A stretch of 64,000 bases of DNA from Bhargavaea ginsengi (GCF_900109165.1 NZ_FNZF01000002.1:1-64000); one strand, 5' to 3'; shown: positions 32,330 through 41,876, counted from the stretch's first letter. Numbers and translations are program-made. Notes: generated by a model not told the origin, from the letters alone.

Positions 32330-34225
32330 TTGGACATCCTGGAGAAGGCAAAACGGCATCGTGAAGAAGAAGACCGTCTAAAGTGGGAAGGGACATTCGC
32401 GGATTATCTGGAGATCTTAAAACAGCGGCCGGAAGTTGCGCAGAATGCACATTCACGTGTTTACAATATGATCAGGAGCCATGGCATCACGGAGGTTGAT
32501 GGAACCCGCAGATACGGCTTTTTCGGTGAAGAGATTTTTGGACTGGAGGAAGCGGTCGAGCGGCTCGTTGAAGAATATTTCCACCCTGCGGCAAAGCGGC
32601 TGGATGTGCGCAAACGGATCTTGCTGTTGATGGGTCCGGTCAGCGGCGGGAAGTCGACAATCGTAACCCTTTTGAAACGTGGACTCGAGGCCTATTCACG
32701 GACAGATGAAGGGGCCGTGTATGCCATCAAGGGATGCCCGATGCATGAAGACCCGCTTCACCTTATCCCGCTGCATTTGCGCGAGGAGTTCAGACGATCT
32801 TACGGCATCCGGATCGAGGGAGCGCTCTCACCTCTGAATGCGATGAGGCTCGAGCAGGAGTACGGGGGCAGGATCGAAGATATGCCGGTCGAACGCATCT
32901 TCCTGTCGGAGGATAAGAGGGTCGGTGTCGGTACCTTCACTCCATCAGATCCGAAGTCACAGGATATTGCGGACCTGACCGGAAGCATTGACTTCTCGAC
33001 CATCGCGGAGTTCGGATCGGAATCGGATCCGCGCGCGTACCGTTTCGACGGAGAACTCAACAAGGCGAACCGCGGGCTGATGGAATTCCAGGAGATGCTC
33101 AAGCTGGATGAAAAATTCCTCTGGCATCTGCTGTCACTCACCCAGGAAGGAAACTTCAAGGCCGGCCGGTTTGCCCTCATCAGCGCCGATGAGCTAATTG
33201 TCGCTCATACGAACGAGACCGAATACCGCTCGTTTATCGCTGACAAAAAGAACGAAGCGCTGCACTCCCGGATTATCGTCATGCCGGTGCCGTACAACCT
33301 GAAAGTATCAGAGGAAGAGAGGATCTACCGGAAGATGATCTCTGACAGTGACATGGCGCATGTGCATATCGCGCCTCATGCGCTCAGGGTTGCGGCGATC
33401 TTTTCTGTGCTCACCCGTCTGAAACCGTCCAGGAAACAAGGCGCGGATATTGTCAAAAAGATGCGCCTGTATGATGGTGAGAATGTCGAGGGCTTTAGCG
33501 CAGTCGATGTGAACGAACTGAAAAAAGAGTTTGCGGACGAAGGAATGAGCGGAATCGATCCGCGGTATGTCATCAACCGCATCTCGTCCGCCATTATCCG
33601 GAAAGATGTACCGGCGATTAATGCGCTTGATGTGCTGCGTTCGCTCAAGGACGGGTTGACCGATCATGCCTCGATCAGTGATGAGGATCGGACCCGGTAC
33701 ATTGAGTATATCGGCATCGCCCGCCGGGAATATGATGATATTGCTAAAAAGGAAGTCCAGAAGGCATTTGTCTACTCGTATGAGGAATCGGCGAAGACGC
33801 TAATGGATAATTACCTGGATCATGTCGAAGCGTTCTGCAATAAAAACAAGCTGCGCGACCCGCTTACAGGCGAGGAGCTGCCGCCGGATGAGAAGTTGAT
33901 GCGCTCCATCGAGGAGCAGATCGGCATATCGGAAAATGCAAAAAAAGCGTTCCGCGAAGAGATCCTCATCCGCATCTCCGCCTACGCAAGAAAAGGCAAG
34001 CGGTTTGATTACAACTCGCATGACCGCCTGCGCGAAGCCATTCAGAAAAAGCTATTCGCAGATTTGAAGGATGTTGTAAAGATTACCACTTCTTCAGCCA
34101 CTCCCGATGAATCACAACTTAAGAAAGTCAACGAAGTCGTTGCACGGCTCGTGGACGAACACGGATATAACAGTACTTCCGCGAACGACCTGCTCCGATA
34201 TGTCGGGAGCCTGCTGAACAGATAA
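32330..34225 (+). CDS. prkA: Serine protein kinase PrkA (AAA+ protein of the PrkA-YhbH-SpoVR system)
   Basis: 631 aa, the same length as B. subtilis PrkA. Walker A is MGPVSGGKST (about 103-112); the AAA_PrkA block (TFSPSDPKSQDIADLTGSID-like at about 204-222, FDGELNKANRGLMEF) and the kinase-like C-terminal domain (about 400-631) are highly conserved. It was described as a Ser protein kinase in sporulating cells; recent work treats related AAA+ proteins as Lon-like. The start is TTG 32330 with GGAGG seven bases upstream and the family N-terminus (MDILEK...) directly after. The same frame continues upstream through array B to 32105 but lacks a ribosome-binding site there. Confidence 0.95.
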   Translation: MDILEKAKRHREEEDRLKWEGTFADYLEILKQRPEVAQNAHSRVYNMIRSHGITEVDGTRRYGFFGEEIFGLEEAVERLVEEYFHPAAKRLDVRKRILLLMGPVSGGKSTIVTLLKRGLEAYSRTDEGAVYAIKGCPMHEDPLHLIPLHLREEFRRSYGIRIEGALSPLNAMRLEQEYGGRIEDMPVERIFLSEDKRVGVGTFTPSDPKSQDIADLTGSIDFSTIAEFGSESDPRAYRFDGELNKANRGLMEFQEMLKLDEKFLWHLLSLTQEGNFKAGRFALISADELIVAHTNETEYRSFIADKKNEALHSRIIVMPVPYNLKVSEEERIYRKMISDSDMAHVHIAPHALRVAAIFSVLTRLKPSRKQGADIVKKMRLYDGENVEGFSAVDVNELKKEFADEGMSGIDPRYVINRISSAIIRKDVPAINALDVLRSLKDGLTDHASISDEDRTRYIEYIGIARREYDDIAKKEVQKAFVYSYEESAKTLMDNYLDHVEAFCNKNKLRDPLTGEELPPDEKLMRSIEEQIGISENAKKAFREEILIRISAYARKGKRFDYNSHDRLREAIQKKLFADLKDVVKITTSSATPDESQLKKVNEVVARLVDEHGYNSTSANDLLRYVGSLLNR

Positions 34226-34234
34226 GGGAAATTG

Positions 34235-34264
34235 ATCCGCCTTCCTGAGAAGGCGGATTTGTTC
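34235..34264 (+). terminator. Rho-independent terminator of prkA
   Basis: A 10-bp perfect stem ATCCGCCTTC / GAAGGCGGAT with loop CTGA; tail TTTGTT. It separates prkA from yhbH-spoVR. The 160 bases to yhbH hold no recognisable sporulation promoter. Confidence 0.82.
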
Positions 34265-34425
34265 TGATTGACAGCACTCTGGGAACCCGGGGAAGCGGCA
34301 AATGACATGCAGCTCATCAATTTGTATCTATCAGATATTTCTTTCATAATTCAGAACCTTGTCAAGCGTCCGCTCCGCCATGCATATGATAATGGAAACT
34401 CAAGAAGAGGAGAGGCGGGTGGAGC

Positions 34426-35583
34426 ATGAAGGAATTTGGCCGGTTTGTCGTATCTCAAGAAGACTGGAGCCTCCACCGGAAAGGCCACGAGGACCAGAAA
34501 CGTCACATGGACAAGGTGAAAAAGGCGATCCGGGAAAACTTGCCGGATCTGATCAGTGAAGAGAATATTGTGATGTCGGATGGGCGGAAAGTAGTGAAAA
34601 TCCCGATCCGCTCGCTCGATGAATATAAAATCCGCTACAACCATTCCAAGTCGGAACATGTCGGGCAGGGAAAGGGAGACAGCAAAGTCGGGGACGTCGT
34701 TGCGAAGGATGGAAACAGTCGTCCGGGCCAGGGCAAAGGCAAAGAAGCGGGAGACGCTCCGGGGGAGGATGTCTACGAGGCTGAAGTGTCTGTAGCGGAA
34801 CTTGAAGAAGCGCTGTTTGCGGAGATGGAGCTTCCGAACCTGGAGCGGAAGGAACAGGCGGACATTGTCACCGACCGTATCACATTCAATGATATCCGGA
34901 AAAAAGGACTCATCGGCAACATCGACAAAAAGCGGACCATCGTTTCTGCCCTTAAACGGAATGCCATGGAAGGACGCCGGGGAATCATGCCAATTCTGGA
35001 CGACGACCTAAGGTTCAAAACATGGGAAGAGGAAAAACGTCCGGAGTCACGGGCAGTCGTGATCGCCATGATGGATACGAGTGCCTCGATGGGCGCTTTC
35101 GAGAAGTATATGGCAAGAAGTTTCTTTTTTTGGCTGACCCGCTTTCTCCGGACAAGGTACAGCTCCGTCGAGATCGAATTCATCTCCCATCAGACAGATG
35201 CCAAGGTGGTAACGGAGGAAGAGTTCTTCACCAAGGCGGAAAGCGGCGGCACACGGTGCTCCTCCGCCTACCGGTTGGCGATGGAACTCATCGGTGAAAA
35301 GTACAGCCCGGCACGCTACAACATCTATCCGTTCCATTTCTCAGACGGGGAGAACATGACCTCGGACAACAAGGAAGTGCTCCGTCTGGTAGCGGAACTG
35401 CTGGAAGTCTCCCGCATGTTCGGTTACGGGGAAGTGAATGAGCACAGCCGCTACTCAACGATGCTTACGGCGCTGAGGACAGTGGATGATCCGAAGTTCC
35501 GGCATTATGTCCTGAAAGAAAAGGCAGACGTCTACCATGCCCTGAAAAGCTTCTTCCGGAAAGGGGAGGCGGTCGGATCGTGA
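34426..35583 (+). CDS. yhbH: Sporulation protein YhbH (DUF444, von Willebrand A-like)
   Basis: 385 aa. The DUF444 signature is seen: a basic N-terminus, a Gly-rich linker, then [12 protein letters not shown] (MIDAS-like DxSxS, about 212-223) and FHFSDGENM. It is always found with PrkA and SpoVR-type genes (yeaG-yeaH-ycgB in enteric bacteria). In B. subtilis it is expressed in the mother cell. GGTGGAG precedes the ATG. The stop overlaps the spoVR start (GTGA), so the two are translationally coupled. Confidence 0.93.
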   Translation: MKEFGRFVVSQEDWSLHRKGHEDQKRHMDKVKKAIRENLPDLISEENIVMSDGRKVVKIPIRSLDEYKIRYNHSKSEHVGQGKGDSKVGDVVAKDGNSRPGQGKGKEAGDAPGEDVYEAEVSVAELEEALFAEMELPNLERKEQADIVTDRITFNDIRKKGLIGNIDKKRTIVSALKRNAMEGRRGIMPILDDDLRFKTWEEEKRPESRAVVIAMMDTSASMGAFEKYMARSFFFWLTRFLRTRYSSVEIEFISHQTDAKVVTEEEFFTKAESGGTRCSSAYRLAMELIGEKYSPARYNIYPFHFSDGENMTSDNKEVLRLVAELLEVSRMFGYGEVNEHSRYSTMLTALRTVDDPKFRHYVLKEKADVYHALKSFFRKGEAVGS

Positions 35584-36977
35584 CTGATGCAAAAGCGCTG
35601 GAACGCGCAATCGCCGAAATTACCGAGGTGGCAGAAGGGTTCGGTCTCGACTTTTACTCAATGCGCTATGAAATCTGCCCGGCGGACATCATTTATACAT
35701 TTGGCGCATATGGGATGCCGACCCGGTTCAGCCACTGGAGTTTCGGCAAACAGTTTCACAAAATGAAGCTGCAATATGATCTTGGCCTTAGCAAGATCTA
35801 CGAACTGGTCATTAACTCGGATCCGTGCTTCGCATTTCTCCTTGACTCGAATTCACTGATCCAAAACAAACTGATTGTGGCCCACGTCCTGGCCCACAGT
35901 GACTTCTTCAAGAACAATGGTCGTTTTGCGAATACCCGCGGGGATATGGTAGAAAGTATGTCTGCCACCGCCGAGAGAATTGCAGAGTATGAAATCCTCC
36001 ATGGGAAGGAACGAGTCGAGCGCTTTCTGGATGCTGTGCTGGCGGTACAGGAACACGTGGATCCTTCACTGATCATCGTTAAAGATGACGGAGAACAGAG
36101 TGAGGCGCCTGCTGTCCGGACAACACCTTATGATGATCTCTGGGCACTGGACCGGCCTTTGGGCAAGGATTCACGTCCGCAGGCACCAGCCAGAAAGAAG
36201 GTTCCTGAAAATCCGGAAAAGGACATCCTTTACTTTGTCCAGGAACACAGCCGTGAACTGGACGGTTGGCAACGTGACATCCTGACGATGATGCGTGAAG
36301 AGATGCTTTACTTCTGGCCCCAGCTTGAGACCAAGATCATGAACGAGGGCTGGGCGACCTTCTGGCATCAGCGGATCATGAGGGAACTTGACCTCACGCC
36401 GGCCGAAACGATCGAGTTTTCCAAGCTGAACGCGGGCGTGATCCAGCCTTCGGCGACCTCGATCAATCCATATACGCTCGGTCTTCGCATTTTTGAAGAC
36501 ATTGAACGCCGCTATGACCATCCGGATGAAAGCATGAGGAAAAGAGGAGTCGGGCGAGGCAGCGGCAGGGAAAAGATCTTCGAAGTACGGGAAATCGAAT
36601 CGGATACTTCCTTTATCCGTAACTATCTGACGAAAGAGCTCGCGGAACAGGAAGACCTATACCTGTTCGGCAAGCGCGGTCACGAGTACAGGATCACAGA
36701 AAAGGACTTTGAGAAAGTGCGGGACCGCCTCATTTCCTCCCGGGTGAACGGAGGATTCCCTTATCTGGTCGTTGAAGACGGCGATTATCTGCGCAACGGC
36801 GAACTGTACCTGGTGCATCAGTATGAAGGCACGGAGCTTGATCTGCCTTATCTCGAGCAGGTTCTGCCGCATCTCCATCATCTTTGGAGCCGGACCGTCC
36901 ACCTGGAGACGATTGTGGAGGGCAGAAAGATTTGCTTTTCATGTGATGGAAAAAAGGTGACAAGGCGGGCTTTATAG
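35580..36977 (+). CDS. spoVR: Stage V sporulation protein R
   Basis: 465 aa, the family length. Conserved blocks include [36 protein letters not shown]-type start, [10 protein letters not shown]-type ([14 protein letters not shown]) and the C-terminal [16 protein letters not shown]. SpoVR is needed for proper spore cortex formation in B. subtilis; the biochemical activity is unknown. The GTG start overlaps the yhbH stop. GGGGAGG lies ten bases upstream. Strong terminator behind. Confidence 0.95.
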   Translation: MTDAKALERAIAEITEVAEGFGLDFYSMRYEICPADIIYTFGAYGMPTRFSHWSFGKQFHKMKLQYDLGLSKIYELVINSDPCFAFLLDSNSLIQNKLIVAHVLAHSDFFKNNGRFANTRGDMVESMSATAERIAEYEILHGKERVERFLDAVLAVQEHVDPSLIIVKDDGEQSEAPAVRTTPYDDLWALDRPLGKDSRPQAPARKKVPENPEKDILYFVQEHSRELDGWQRDILTMMREEMLYFWPQLETKIMNEGWATFWHQRIMRELDLTPAETIEFSKLNAGVIQPSATSINPYTLGLRIFEDIERRYDHPDESMRKRGVGRGSGREKIFEVREIESDTSFIRNYLTKELAEQEDLYLFGKRGHEYRITEKDFEKVRDRLISSRVNGGFPYLVVEDGDYLRNGELYLVHQYEGTELDLPYLEQVLPHLHHLWSRTVHLETIVEGRKICFSCDGKKVTRRAL

Positions 36978-36985
36978 AAAACTTT

Positions 36986-37019
36986 AAACCTCCTTCCGGA
37001 ATCGGAAGGAGGTTTGTTT
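36986..37019 (+). terminator. Rho-independent terminator of yhbH-spoVR
   Basis: A 13-bp perfect stem AAACCTCCTTCCG / CGGAAGGAGGTTT with loop GAAT, then GTTT. Confidence 0.9.
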
Positions 37020-37108
37020 ACATAATACTATTATTCGTAAGGCAAGCAGTTTCTTGGTAAGGCGGCGTGGGATGGCGGTATCATGTTTAAAGAGAAGGAG
37101 TGATCCGA

Positions 37109-38131
37109 TTGGAATTGATCCGAGAAAATGCCAAGAAATTTGAAGGAATTCCGCTGTCCGTCCTCGATCTTGTACAGGTCAGGGAAGAGGATACGCCGGC
37201 TGATGCCATCCAAAACAGTGCAAAGCTGATTCGCCGTGCCGATGAGCTCGGCTATAACCGTTACTGGCTTGCCGAACACCATAACTTCGAAGGGATTGCG
37301 AGCTCTGCCACGGCCGTTCTGATCGGTCGACTTGCATCCGAGTCCAAGGAGATCCGTGTAGGTTCCGGCGGGGTTATGTTGCCGAACCACGCACCACTTA
37401 TCATTGCGGAGCAGTTCGGCACGCTGGATGCGATGTATCCCGGCCGGATCGATCTCGGACTTGGCCGCGCGCCAGGGACTGACCAGCAGACGATGTGGGC
37501 GCTCCGTCGCAATTTAAAAGGCGGGCCTGATGAGTTCCCGCGGGATGTACAGGAACTGGAGACCTATTTCGAGGGCGGGGAAGACATGCCTGTGCGAGCA
37601 TTTCCGGGTGATGGCCAGGATATTCCGATCTGGCTGCTCGGTTCAAGTGGGTTCAGTGCGCAGCTTGCTGCGAGAAAAGGACTCCCGTTTTCATTTGCCA
37701 GCCACTTTGCGCCCGGCTATATGGACGCAGCGCTTGAACTGTACAGGGATGGTTTCGAACCTACCGATAAAATGGAAGAGCCTCACGCCATGCCGGGAGT
37801 CAATGTACTGATTGCCGATACTCAGGAAGAAGCGGAATACCTGATCACGACCCATATGCAGCAGTTCCTTTCGATCATCCGGAACAGCCGCGGCAAGATG
37901 CAGCCGCCGGTCGAGGATATTGAGGCGCTGTGGACTCCGTATGAACGCCAATACGTTATGCAGACACTCGATCCAAGAACCACGCTGTTTGGAACTAAGG
38001 AAAAAGTACGGGAAGGGCTGCTCCGTCTGATCGATGAGACACAAGCAGATGAACTGATCGTCAATACCGTCGCGTACGACATCGATAAGCGGATCCATTC
38101 CTATGAGCTGCTCGCCGAAATGATGGATTAA
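37109..38131 (+). CDS. LLM-class flavin-dependent oxidoreductase (luciferase-like)
   Basis: 340 aa TIM-barrel of the bacterial-luciferase family. The N-terminal PLSVLDLVQV, RYWLAEHHNFEGIASSATAVLIGRLA and GSGGVMLPNHAPLIIAEQFGTLDAMYPGRIDLGLGRAPG blocks define the short 'MsnO8/YtmO-like' group. Uses reduced FMN; the substrate is unknown. Start TTG 37109 has AAGGAG eight bases upstream; GTG 37100 overlaps that site. Single gene between two terminators. Confidence 0.9.
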   Translation: MELIRENAKKFEGIPLSVLDLVQVREEDTPADAIQNSAKLIRRADELGYNRYWLAEHHNFEGIASSATAVLIGRLASESKEIRVGSGGVMLPNHAPLIIAEQFGTLDAMYPGRIDLGLGRAPGTDQQTMWALRRNLKGGPDEFPRDVQELETYFEGGEDMPVRAFPGDGQDIPIWLLGSSGFSAQLAARKGLPFSFASHFAPGYMDAALELYRDGFEPTDKMEEPHAMPGVNVLIADTQEEAEYLITTHMQQFLSIIRNSRGKMQPPVEDIEALWTPYERQYVMQTLDPRTTLFGTKEKVREGLLRLIDETQADELIVNTVAYDIDKRIHSYELLAEMMD

Positions 38132-38168
38132 AAAATAACCTCTGCCGGTTAGGGCAGAGGTTATTTTT
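38132..38168. terminator. Bidirectional terminator
   Basis: A 15-bp perfect stem AAAATAACCTCTGCC / GGCAGAGGTTATTTT lies between convergent units. Confidence 0.92.
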
Positions 38169-38180
38169 GTTGATGGCGCC

Positions 38181-39158
38181 TTATTTGGCAACTGCGTTTT
38201 TAACGTGAGCAACAGTCTCGTTGTCTGTTTGGTTAGTTGAACGCTTGGACCAGACAGTGGCCAGAATCGGACCTGAAATATTGTGCCAGATGGCACCCCA
38301 AACACTTGGAAGCGCTGCGAGCGGGCTGAAGTGTGCCGTCGCAAGAGCAACACCAAGACCCGAGTTCTGCATGCCCACCTCCAAGGAGATAGCCCGGCAG
38401 TCGGTTTCGTTCAATCTGAATGCCTTGGCCAAGAAGTAACCAAACAGCAGGCCGGCTCCGTTATGAAGGAAGACCGCAATGAAAACGATGAACCCGGCAG
38501 AAGCAACATTACCGGCATTGGCCGCAGTAACCGCCATGACGATGATAAGGATGGCGATAACCGAGATAAGCGGAACGACCGCGACACTTTTCTGTACAAG
38601 CCGCGGAAGAAATCGCTGGACCAGCAAGCCGAGAGCAATCGGAAGGATGATCACTTGCACGATCGACATAAACATTGATCTGGCATCTACGGGGAGCCAT
38701 TGGCCGGCCAGCAGCAATAGGATGGCAGGTGTCGCGATTGGTGCCAGAAGAGTCGAGAACGAGGTCATCGCGACAGAAAGTGCCACGTTGCCCCTTGCAA
38801 GATAAACCATGACATTGGATGCAGTTCCTCCAGGCACGCAACCTAGAAGAACGAGGCCTGCTGCCAGTTCGGCCGGCAGCTGCAGCAGTGTCGCAATGGC
38901 AAATGCCGTAAGCGGCATGACCGTATACTGGAGCAGTACGCCGGCGATTACAGGAATCGGATTTGTGAAAACAAGTTTAAAGTCGACAGGCTTTAGGGTA
39001 AGTCCCATTCCGAACATAACAATCCCGAGAAGGATCGTGATAAAGGCTCCAAGTGGAAGGAACGGATCCGGAACGAGGTATGCGATGATAGCCGCGGCAA
39101 TCACGAAAATCGCAAAATTCCGGCCGGCAAATGAACTGATTGATTCAAGTACTTTCAT
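38181..39158 (-). CDS. Bile acid:sodium symporter-family transporter (BASS; YocS/PanS-like)
   Basis: 325 aa with about ten membrane helices. The BASS signatures GMGLTL, GCVPGGTASNVMVYLARGNVALSV and EVGMQNSGLGVALA are clear. In bacteria the family carries organic anions (pantoate-type or keto acids) with Na+. Its start follows the stop of the glcD-like gene without a gap, and AAGGAGGA lies at the end of that gene, so the two form one unit. That pairing suggests it imports the hydroxy acid oxidised by its neighbour. Confidence 0.9.
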   Translation of the reverse strand: MKVLESISSFAGRNFAIFVIAAAIIAYLVPDPFLPLGAFITILLGIVMFGMGLTLKPVDFKLVFTNPIPVIAGVLLQYTVMPLTAFAIATLLQLPAELAAGLVLLGCVPGGTASNVMVYLARGNVALSVAMTSFSTLLAPIATPAILLLLAGQWLPVDARSMFMSIVQVIILPIALGLLVQRFLPRLVQKSVAVVPLISVIAILIIVMAVTAANAGNVASAGFIVFIAVFLHNGAGLLFGYFLAKAFRLNETDCRAISLEVGMQNSGLGVALATAHFSPLAALPSVWGAIWHNISGPILATVWSKRSTNQTDNETVAHVKNAVAK

Positions 39159-40559
39159 TTAATTTTCCTCCTTCGGCGGATTGAACAGCTTTCCGGGGTT
39201 CATCAGGTTTTCCGGATCAAGTGCCCGCTTGATCGTTTCCATGACTCCCAGAGCGGCACCGTGCTCACGGGCCTGGTATTTCAATTTACCGACGCCGACT
39301 CCATGCTCACCGGTGCAGGTGCCGTTACGGTCGAGGGCGTAGCTGACAATAGCTTCATTCAGCTCATCTGACTTGCGGACTTCATCAGGGTTGTTCATGT
39401 CGATCATGAGGATGATGTGGAAGTTGCCGTCACCCACATGGCCGGTAATGCCGCCGATCAGGCCCATGTTGTCCACGGTTTCACGGGCATGGTGCACCGC
39501 CCCGGCAAGTTCTGAAATCGGAACACAGACGTCGGTGACCATCATTTTACGTCCGGGATGGCTGTGGATATAGGAGTAGGCGAGGTGGTGGCGTGCTTCC
39601 CACAGCCGGTTCATGCCTTCCTGGTCCATCTCGAACTCCAGGTTGTCGCAGCCGAGGTCCGAGACAATTTCTTCTGTAAACTCGATGTCCTGGCGGAGCC
39701 CCGCCTCGTTGCCGCTGAACTCGAGGAATAGGGTCGGCTTCACCGGATAGCCGGTACCGGCATGACGGTTGACCTGCTGCATCGAAGGCTCGTCGACAAG
39801 TTCTACGCGTGAGATCGGAATCCCGGCCTGCTGGATTGAGACAACTGCAGTTACAGCCGCGTCGATAGTCGGGAAGGAAGCCCTTGCCGCTGCGATCTGT
39901 TCAGGGATGCCATATACGCGCAATGTCAGTTCCGTGAAGCAGCCGAGAGTGCCTTCCGATCCGACAAACAAGCCGTTCAAATGAAGGCCGGATGCTGATT
40001 TTGCGGCGAGGCTGCCAGTGTGAATGACCGTTCCATCAGCCAGTACAACTTCCAGATCCCTTACCTGATCACGCATGACCCCGTATTTGACTGTGGTGGT
40101 TCCGCTTGCATTGGTGGCTGCCATGCCGCCCAGCGTGGCGTCTGCACCGGGATCCACGGAGAAAAAGAGGCCATATTTCTTTAATTCTTTGTTTAGCTGG
40201 GTTCGCGTCACACCCGGCTGGACTCGCACAAGAAAATCGTCTTCATGGATTTCGAGGATTTGGTTCATCAGCGAAAAGTCGATGGTGATTCCGCCATCAT
40301 AAGGTATGACATGTCCCTCCAGACTCGAACCAAGGCCGAATGGAACAATTGGGATCCGGTGCCGTGCTGCCGCCTTGACGACGGCGGCCACTTCTTCCGT
40401 CGACTCCGGAAAAACGACCAGATCGGACGGCCGTACAGCATGATAGGATTCGTCCCTTCCGTGAAGGTCACGGACCGTATCATTGACCGTCGCCCTTTCC
40501 TCTCCAAGCAGTTCCCTGAGTTCTTCCAACAAATTACCAATTGAATTCACAGCCAACAT
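39159..40559 (-). CDS. FAD-binding D-2-hydroxyacid dehydrogenase (GlcD / D-lactate dehydrogenase-like)
   Basis: 466 aa. The PCMH FAD-binding part shows VPFGLGSSLEGHV, DPGADATLGGMAATNASGTTTVKYG and GLFVGSEGTLG. The C-terminal FAD-oxidase domain ends with GEHGVGVGKLKY (metal/substrate His) and DPENLMNPGKLF. The family oxidises glycolate or D-lactate and feeds electrons to quinones or an Fe-S partner. No GlcE/GlcF genes are next to it, so it resembles stand-alone D-lactate dehydrogenases. AAGGAGTG precedes the ATG. First gene of the unit with the BASS transporter; a cre-like site lies upstream. Confidence 0.9.
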   Translation of the reverse strand: MLAVNSIGNLLEELRELLGEERATVNDTVRDLHGRDESYHAVRPSDLVVFPESTEEVAAVVKAAARHRIPIVPFGLGSSLEGHVIPYDGGITIDFSLMNQILEIHEDDFLVRVQPGVTRTQLNKELKKYGLFFSVDPGADATLGGMAATNASGTTTVKYGVMRDQVRDLEVVLADGTVIHTGSLAAKSASGLHLNGLFVGSEGTLGCFTELTLRVYGIPEQIAAARASFPTIDAAVTAVVSIQQAGIPISRVELVDEPSMQQVNRHAGTGYPVKPTLFLEFSGNEAGLRQDIEFTEEIVSDLGCDNLEFEMDQEGMNRLWEARHHLAYSYIHSHPGRKMMVTDVCVPISELAGAVHHARETVDNMGLIGGITGHVGDGNFHIILMIDMNNPDEVRKSDELNEAIVSYALDRNGTCTGEHGVGVGKLKYQAREHGAALGVMETIKRALDPENLMNPGKLFNPPKEEN

Positions 40560-40609
40560 ACTTCACTCCTTTTCTCGTTGCAGCTTGCCAAAGATGAATA
40601 ATATTATGA

Positions 40610-40637
40610 ATTATACGCCATGAATTATTAATTTCAA
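40610..40637 (-). promoter_or_regulatory. Sigma-A promoter of the glcD-BASS unit
   Basis: On the minus strand: TTGAAA (40637-40632), 16 bases, TATAAT (40615-40610). Confidence 0.7.
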
Positions 40638-40662
40638 GACGATTTGCAAAAGTTAAAATCGA

Positions 40663-40677
40663 TTAAAACGCTTACAT
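40663..40677 (-). promoter_or_regulatory. CcpA cre-like site
   Basis: Read on the minus strand, ATGTAAGCGTTTTAA fits the extended cre consensus except for the fixed C. It lies about 67 bases upstream of the expected start of the glcD-like transcript, the place used by CcpA for activation in some genes. Confidence 0.5.
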
Positions 40678-40761
40678 CATTTTCGGACGGCCGGTAACAA
40701 TTTCCTTACATAATCATTTCCAAAGGAGCCATCATAGGCAAAAAGGAAAGGAGGATGAGAT

Positions 40762-41322
40762 ATGAACAAGCTTCTGTTCAGCATGGCTTCAATGGCACTT
40801 GTGCTTGGACTTGCGGCCTGTGGCGGGAACAACGATGATCCATCAATGTCTTCAAACGGACATGAGGAAAATGATGTCGGAACCGACAAAAACCCTGACC
40901 AGAACGGCAGCAACCCGGACAACGGGGCGATGGATGAGAATGGGGAAAATAATGGCGGACAAAACGGCAACGATTCTGGAGAAGGCGACATGAACAACCT
41001 CAAGCGAGACAAGGAAACGGCTGACCGAGTATCCACGGTGGAGGGCGTGGAAAGTGCAACTGTCTTCTTATCAGATGACAATGCCTATGTGGCAGTTGAA
41101 CTTGCCGAAGGTACTGAGGAAACTGATGAGCTGAAGACAAAGGTCAGTGATGAAGTGAAAGCCGCAAAACCGGATGTCGAAAATGTATTTGTTTCGGCAA
41201 ATCCGGACTTCGCCAAGCAGTTCCGGGACTACGGGGAAAGATTAGACCAAGGCGATCCGGTTGAAGGATTCATCGATGAATTTGGAGATCTGGTCAGAAG
41301 GGCCTTCCCAGACGCCCAATAA
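40762..41322 (+). CDS. YhcN/YlaJ-family sporulation lipoprotein
   Basis: 186 aa. The signal peptide ends in the lipobox GLAAC. A low-complexity Asn/Gly/Asp/Glu linker (about 22-78) is followed by the YhcN/YlaJ domain: DKETADRVSTVEGVESATVFLSDDNAYVAVEL, then KVSDEVKAAKPDVENVFVSANPDF. Members sit in the spore inner membrane and affect germination. AAAGGAGG precedes the ATG. The upstream gap shows no clear forespore promoter. Confidence 0.88.
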   Translation: MNKLLFSMASMALVLGLAACGGNNDDPSMSSNGHEENDVGTDKNPDQNGSNPDNGAMDENGENNGGQNGNDSGEGDMNNLKRDKETADRVSTVEGVESATVFLSDDNAYVAVELAEGTEETDELKTKVSDEVKAAKPDVENVFVSANPDFAKQFRDYGERLDQGDPVEGFIDEFGDLVRRAFPDAQ

Positions 41323-41364
41323 TAGACTGAATTTCAGACTTCACAATAAGTCCTTCATTATTAT

Positions 41365-41410
41365 ACAAAGCCGAAACAGGCATTAAGTCCTGATTCGGCT
41401 TTGTTTTTTT
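41365..41410 (+). terminator. Strong Rho-independent terminator
   Basis: A stem of about 15 bp (ACAAAGCCGAA...CAGG / CCTG...TTCGGCTTTGT) is followed by seven T. The 150 bases to the next start contain only a TATGAT at 41505-41510. Confidence 0.92.
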
Positions 41411-41557
41411 ATGAAGGGATGGTTGTTTAGACTAGGCAAATGTGAACATTTAACGAATTTCAGAATCCTGCTGTTTTTCGACAAACCTTGCATGATTCGC
41501 GCGGTATGATGAACAAGTTGCTTTAAACCATCATAATCATACAAACACGGAGGCAAA

Positions 41558-41731
41558 ATGGACATGGATATGTCGAAGAAGATTTTGAAAAATCGGATTT
41601 TCTGCAGGAGAATGCTCATGTACTGGAAAGCCCGCCAGTACGGACTAACTCACCCGAAAACTGTCAAATGCAGCCAGACGCTGGATAACCTGCTTAACAG
41701 ATACCAGAATTATGACCAGCATTGTTCCTGA
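41558..41731 (+). CDS. Spo0E-like aspartyl-phosphate phosphatase peptide
   Basis: 57 aa. The family signature is unmistakable: CSQTLDNLLNRYQ (SQxLDxLLNxY, about residues 38-50) preceded by a helix (KNRIFCRRMLMYWKARQYGL). Spo0E-type peptides fold as a helical hairpin and remove the phosphate from Spo0A~P, delaying sporulation. GGAGG lies four bases before ATG 41558 and ten before ATG 41564, so either may be used. It is followed by a terminator shared with the convergent tRNA. It suits the sporulation setting. Confidence 0.88.
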   Translation: MDMDMSKKILKNRIFCRRMLMYWKARQYGLTHPKTVKCSQTLDNLLNRYQNYDQHCS

Positions 41732-41743
41732 TAAATAAACGGA

Positions 41744-41778
41744 AAAGGCGCCGATCCAATTGGATCGGCGCCTTTCGC
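41744..41778. terminator. Bidirectional terminator between the Spo0E-like gene and tRNA-Arg
   Basis: A 14-bp perfect stem AAAGGCGCCGATCC / GGATCGGCGCCTTT with loop AATT. Confidence 0.9.
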
Positions 41779-41782
41779 TTAG

Positions 41783-41856
41783 CGTCCCAGGGGAGATTCG
41801 AACTCCCGACCTACAGCTTAGGAGGCTGTTGCTCTATCCTGCTGAGCTACCAGGAC
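41783..41856 (-). tRNA. tRNA-Arg (anticodon CCU)
   Basis: 74 nt without encoded CCA. Acceptor GTCCTGG / CTGGGAC (two G-U pairs), D arm AGCTCAGCAGGATAGAGC, anticodon stem ACAGC / GCTGT with loop CTCCTAA (anticodon CCT, codon AGG) and T arm GGGAGTTCGAATCTCCC are complete. Confidence 0.95.
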
Positions 41857-41876
41857 ATGTGCTTGCGACGTTTTCC

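Noticed and set aside
34381-34390. Sigma-E promoter for yhbH
   Set aside because: CATATGAT resembles a mother-cell -10, but no matching -35 lies at the required distance.
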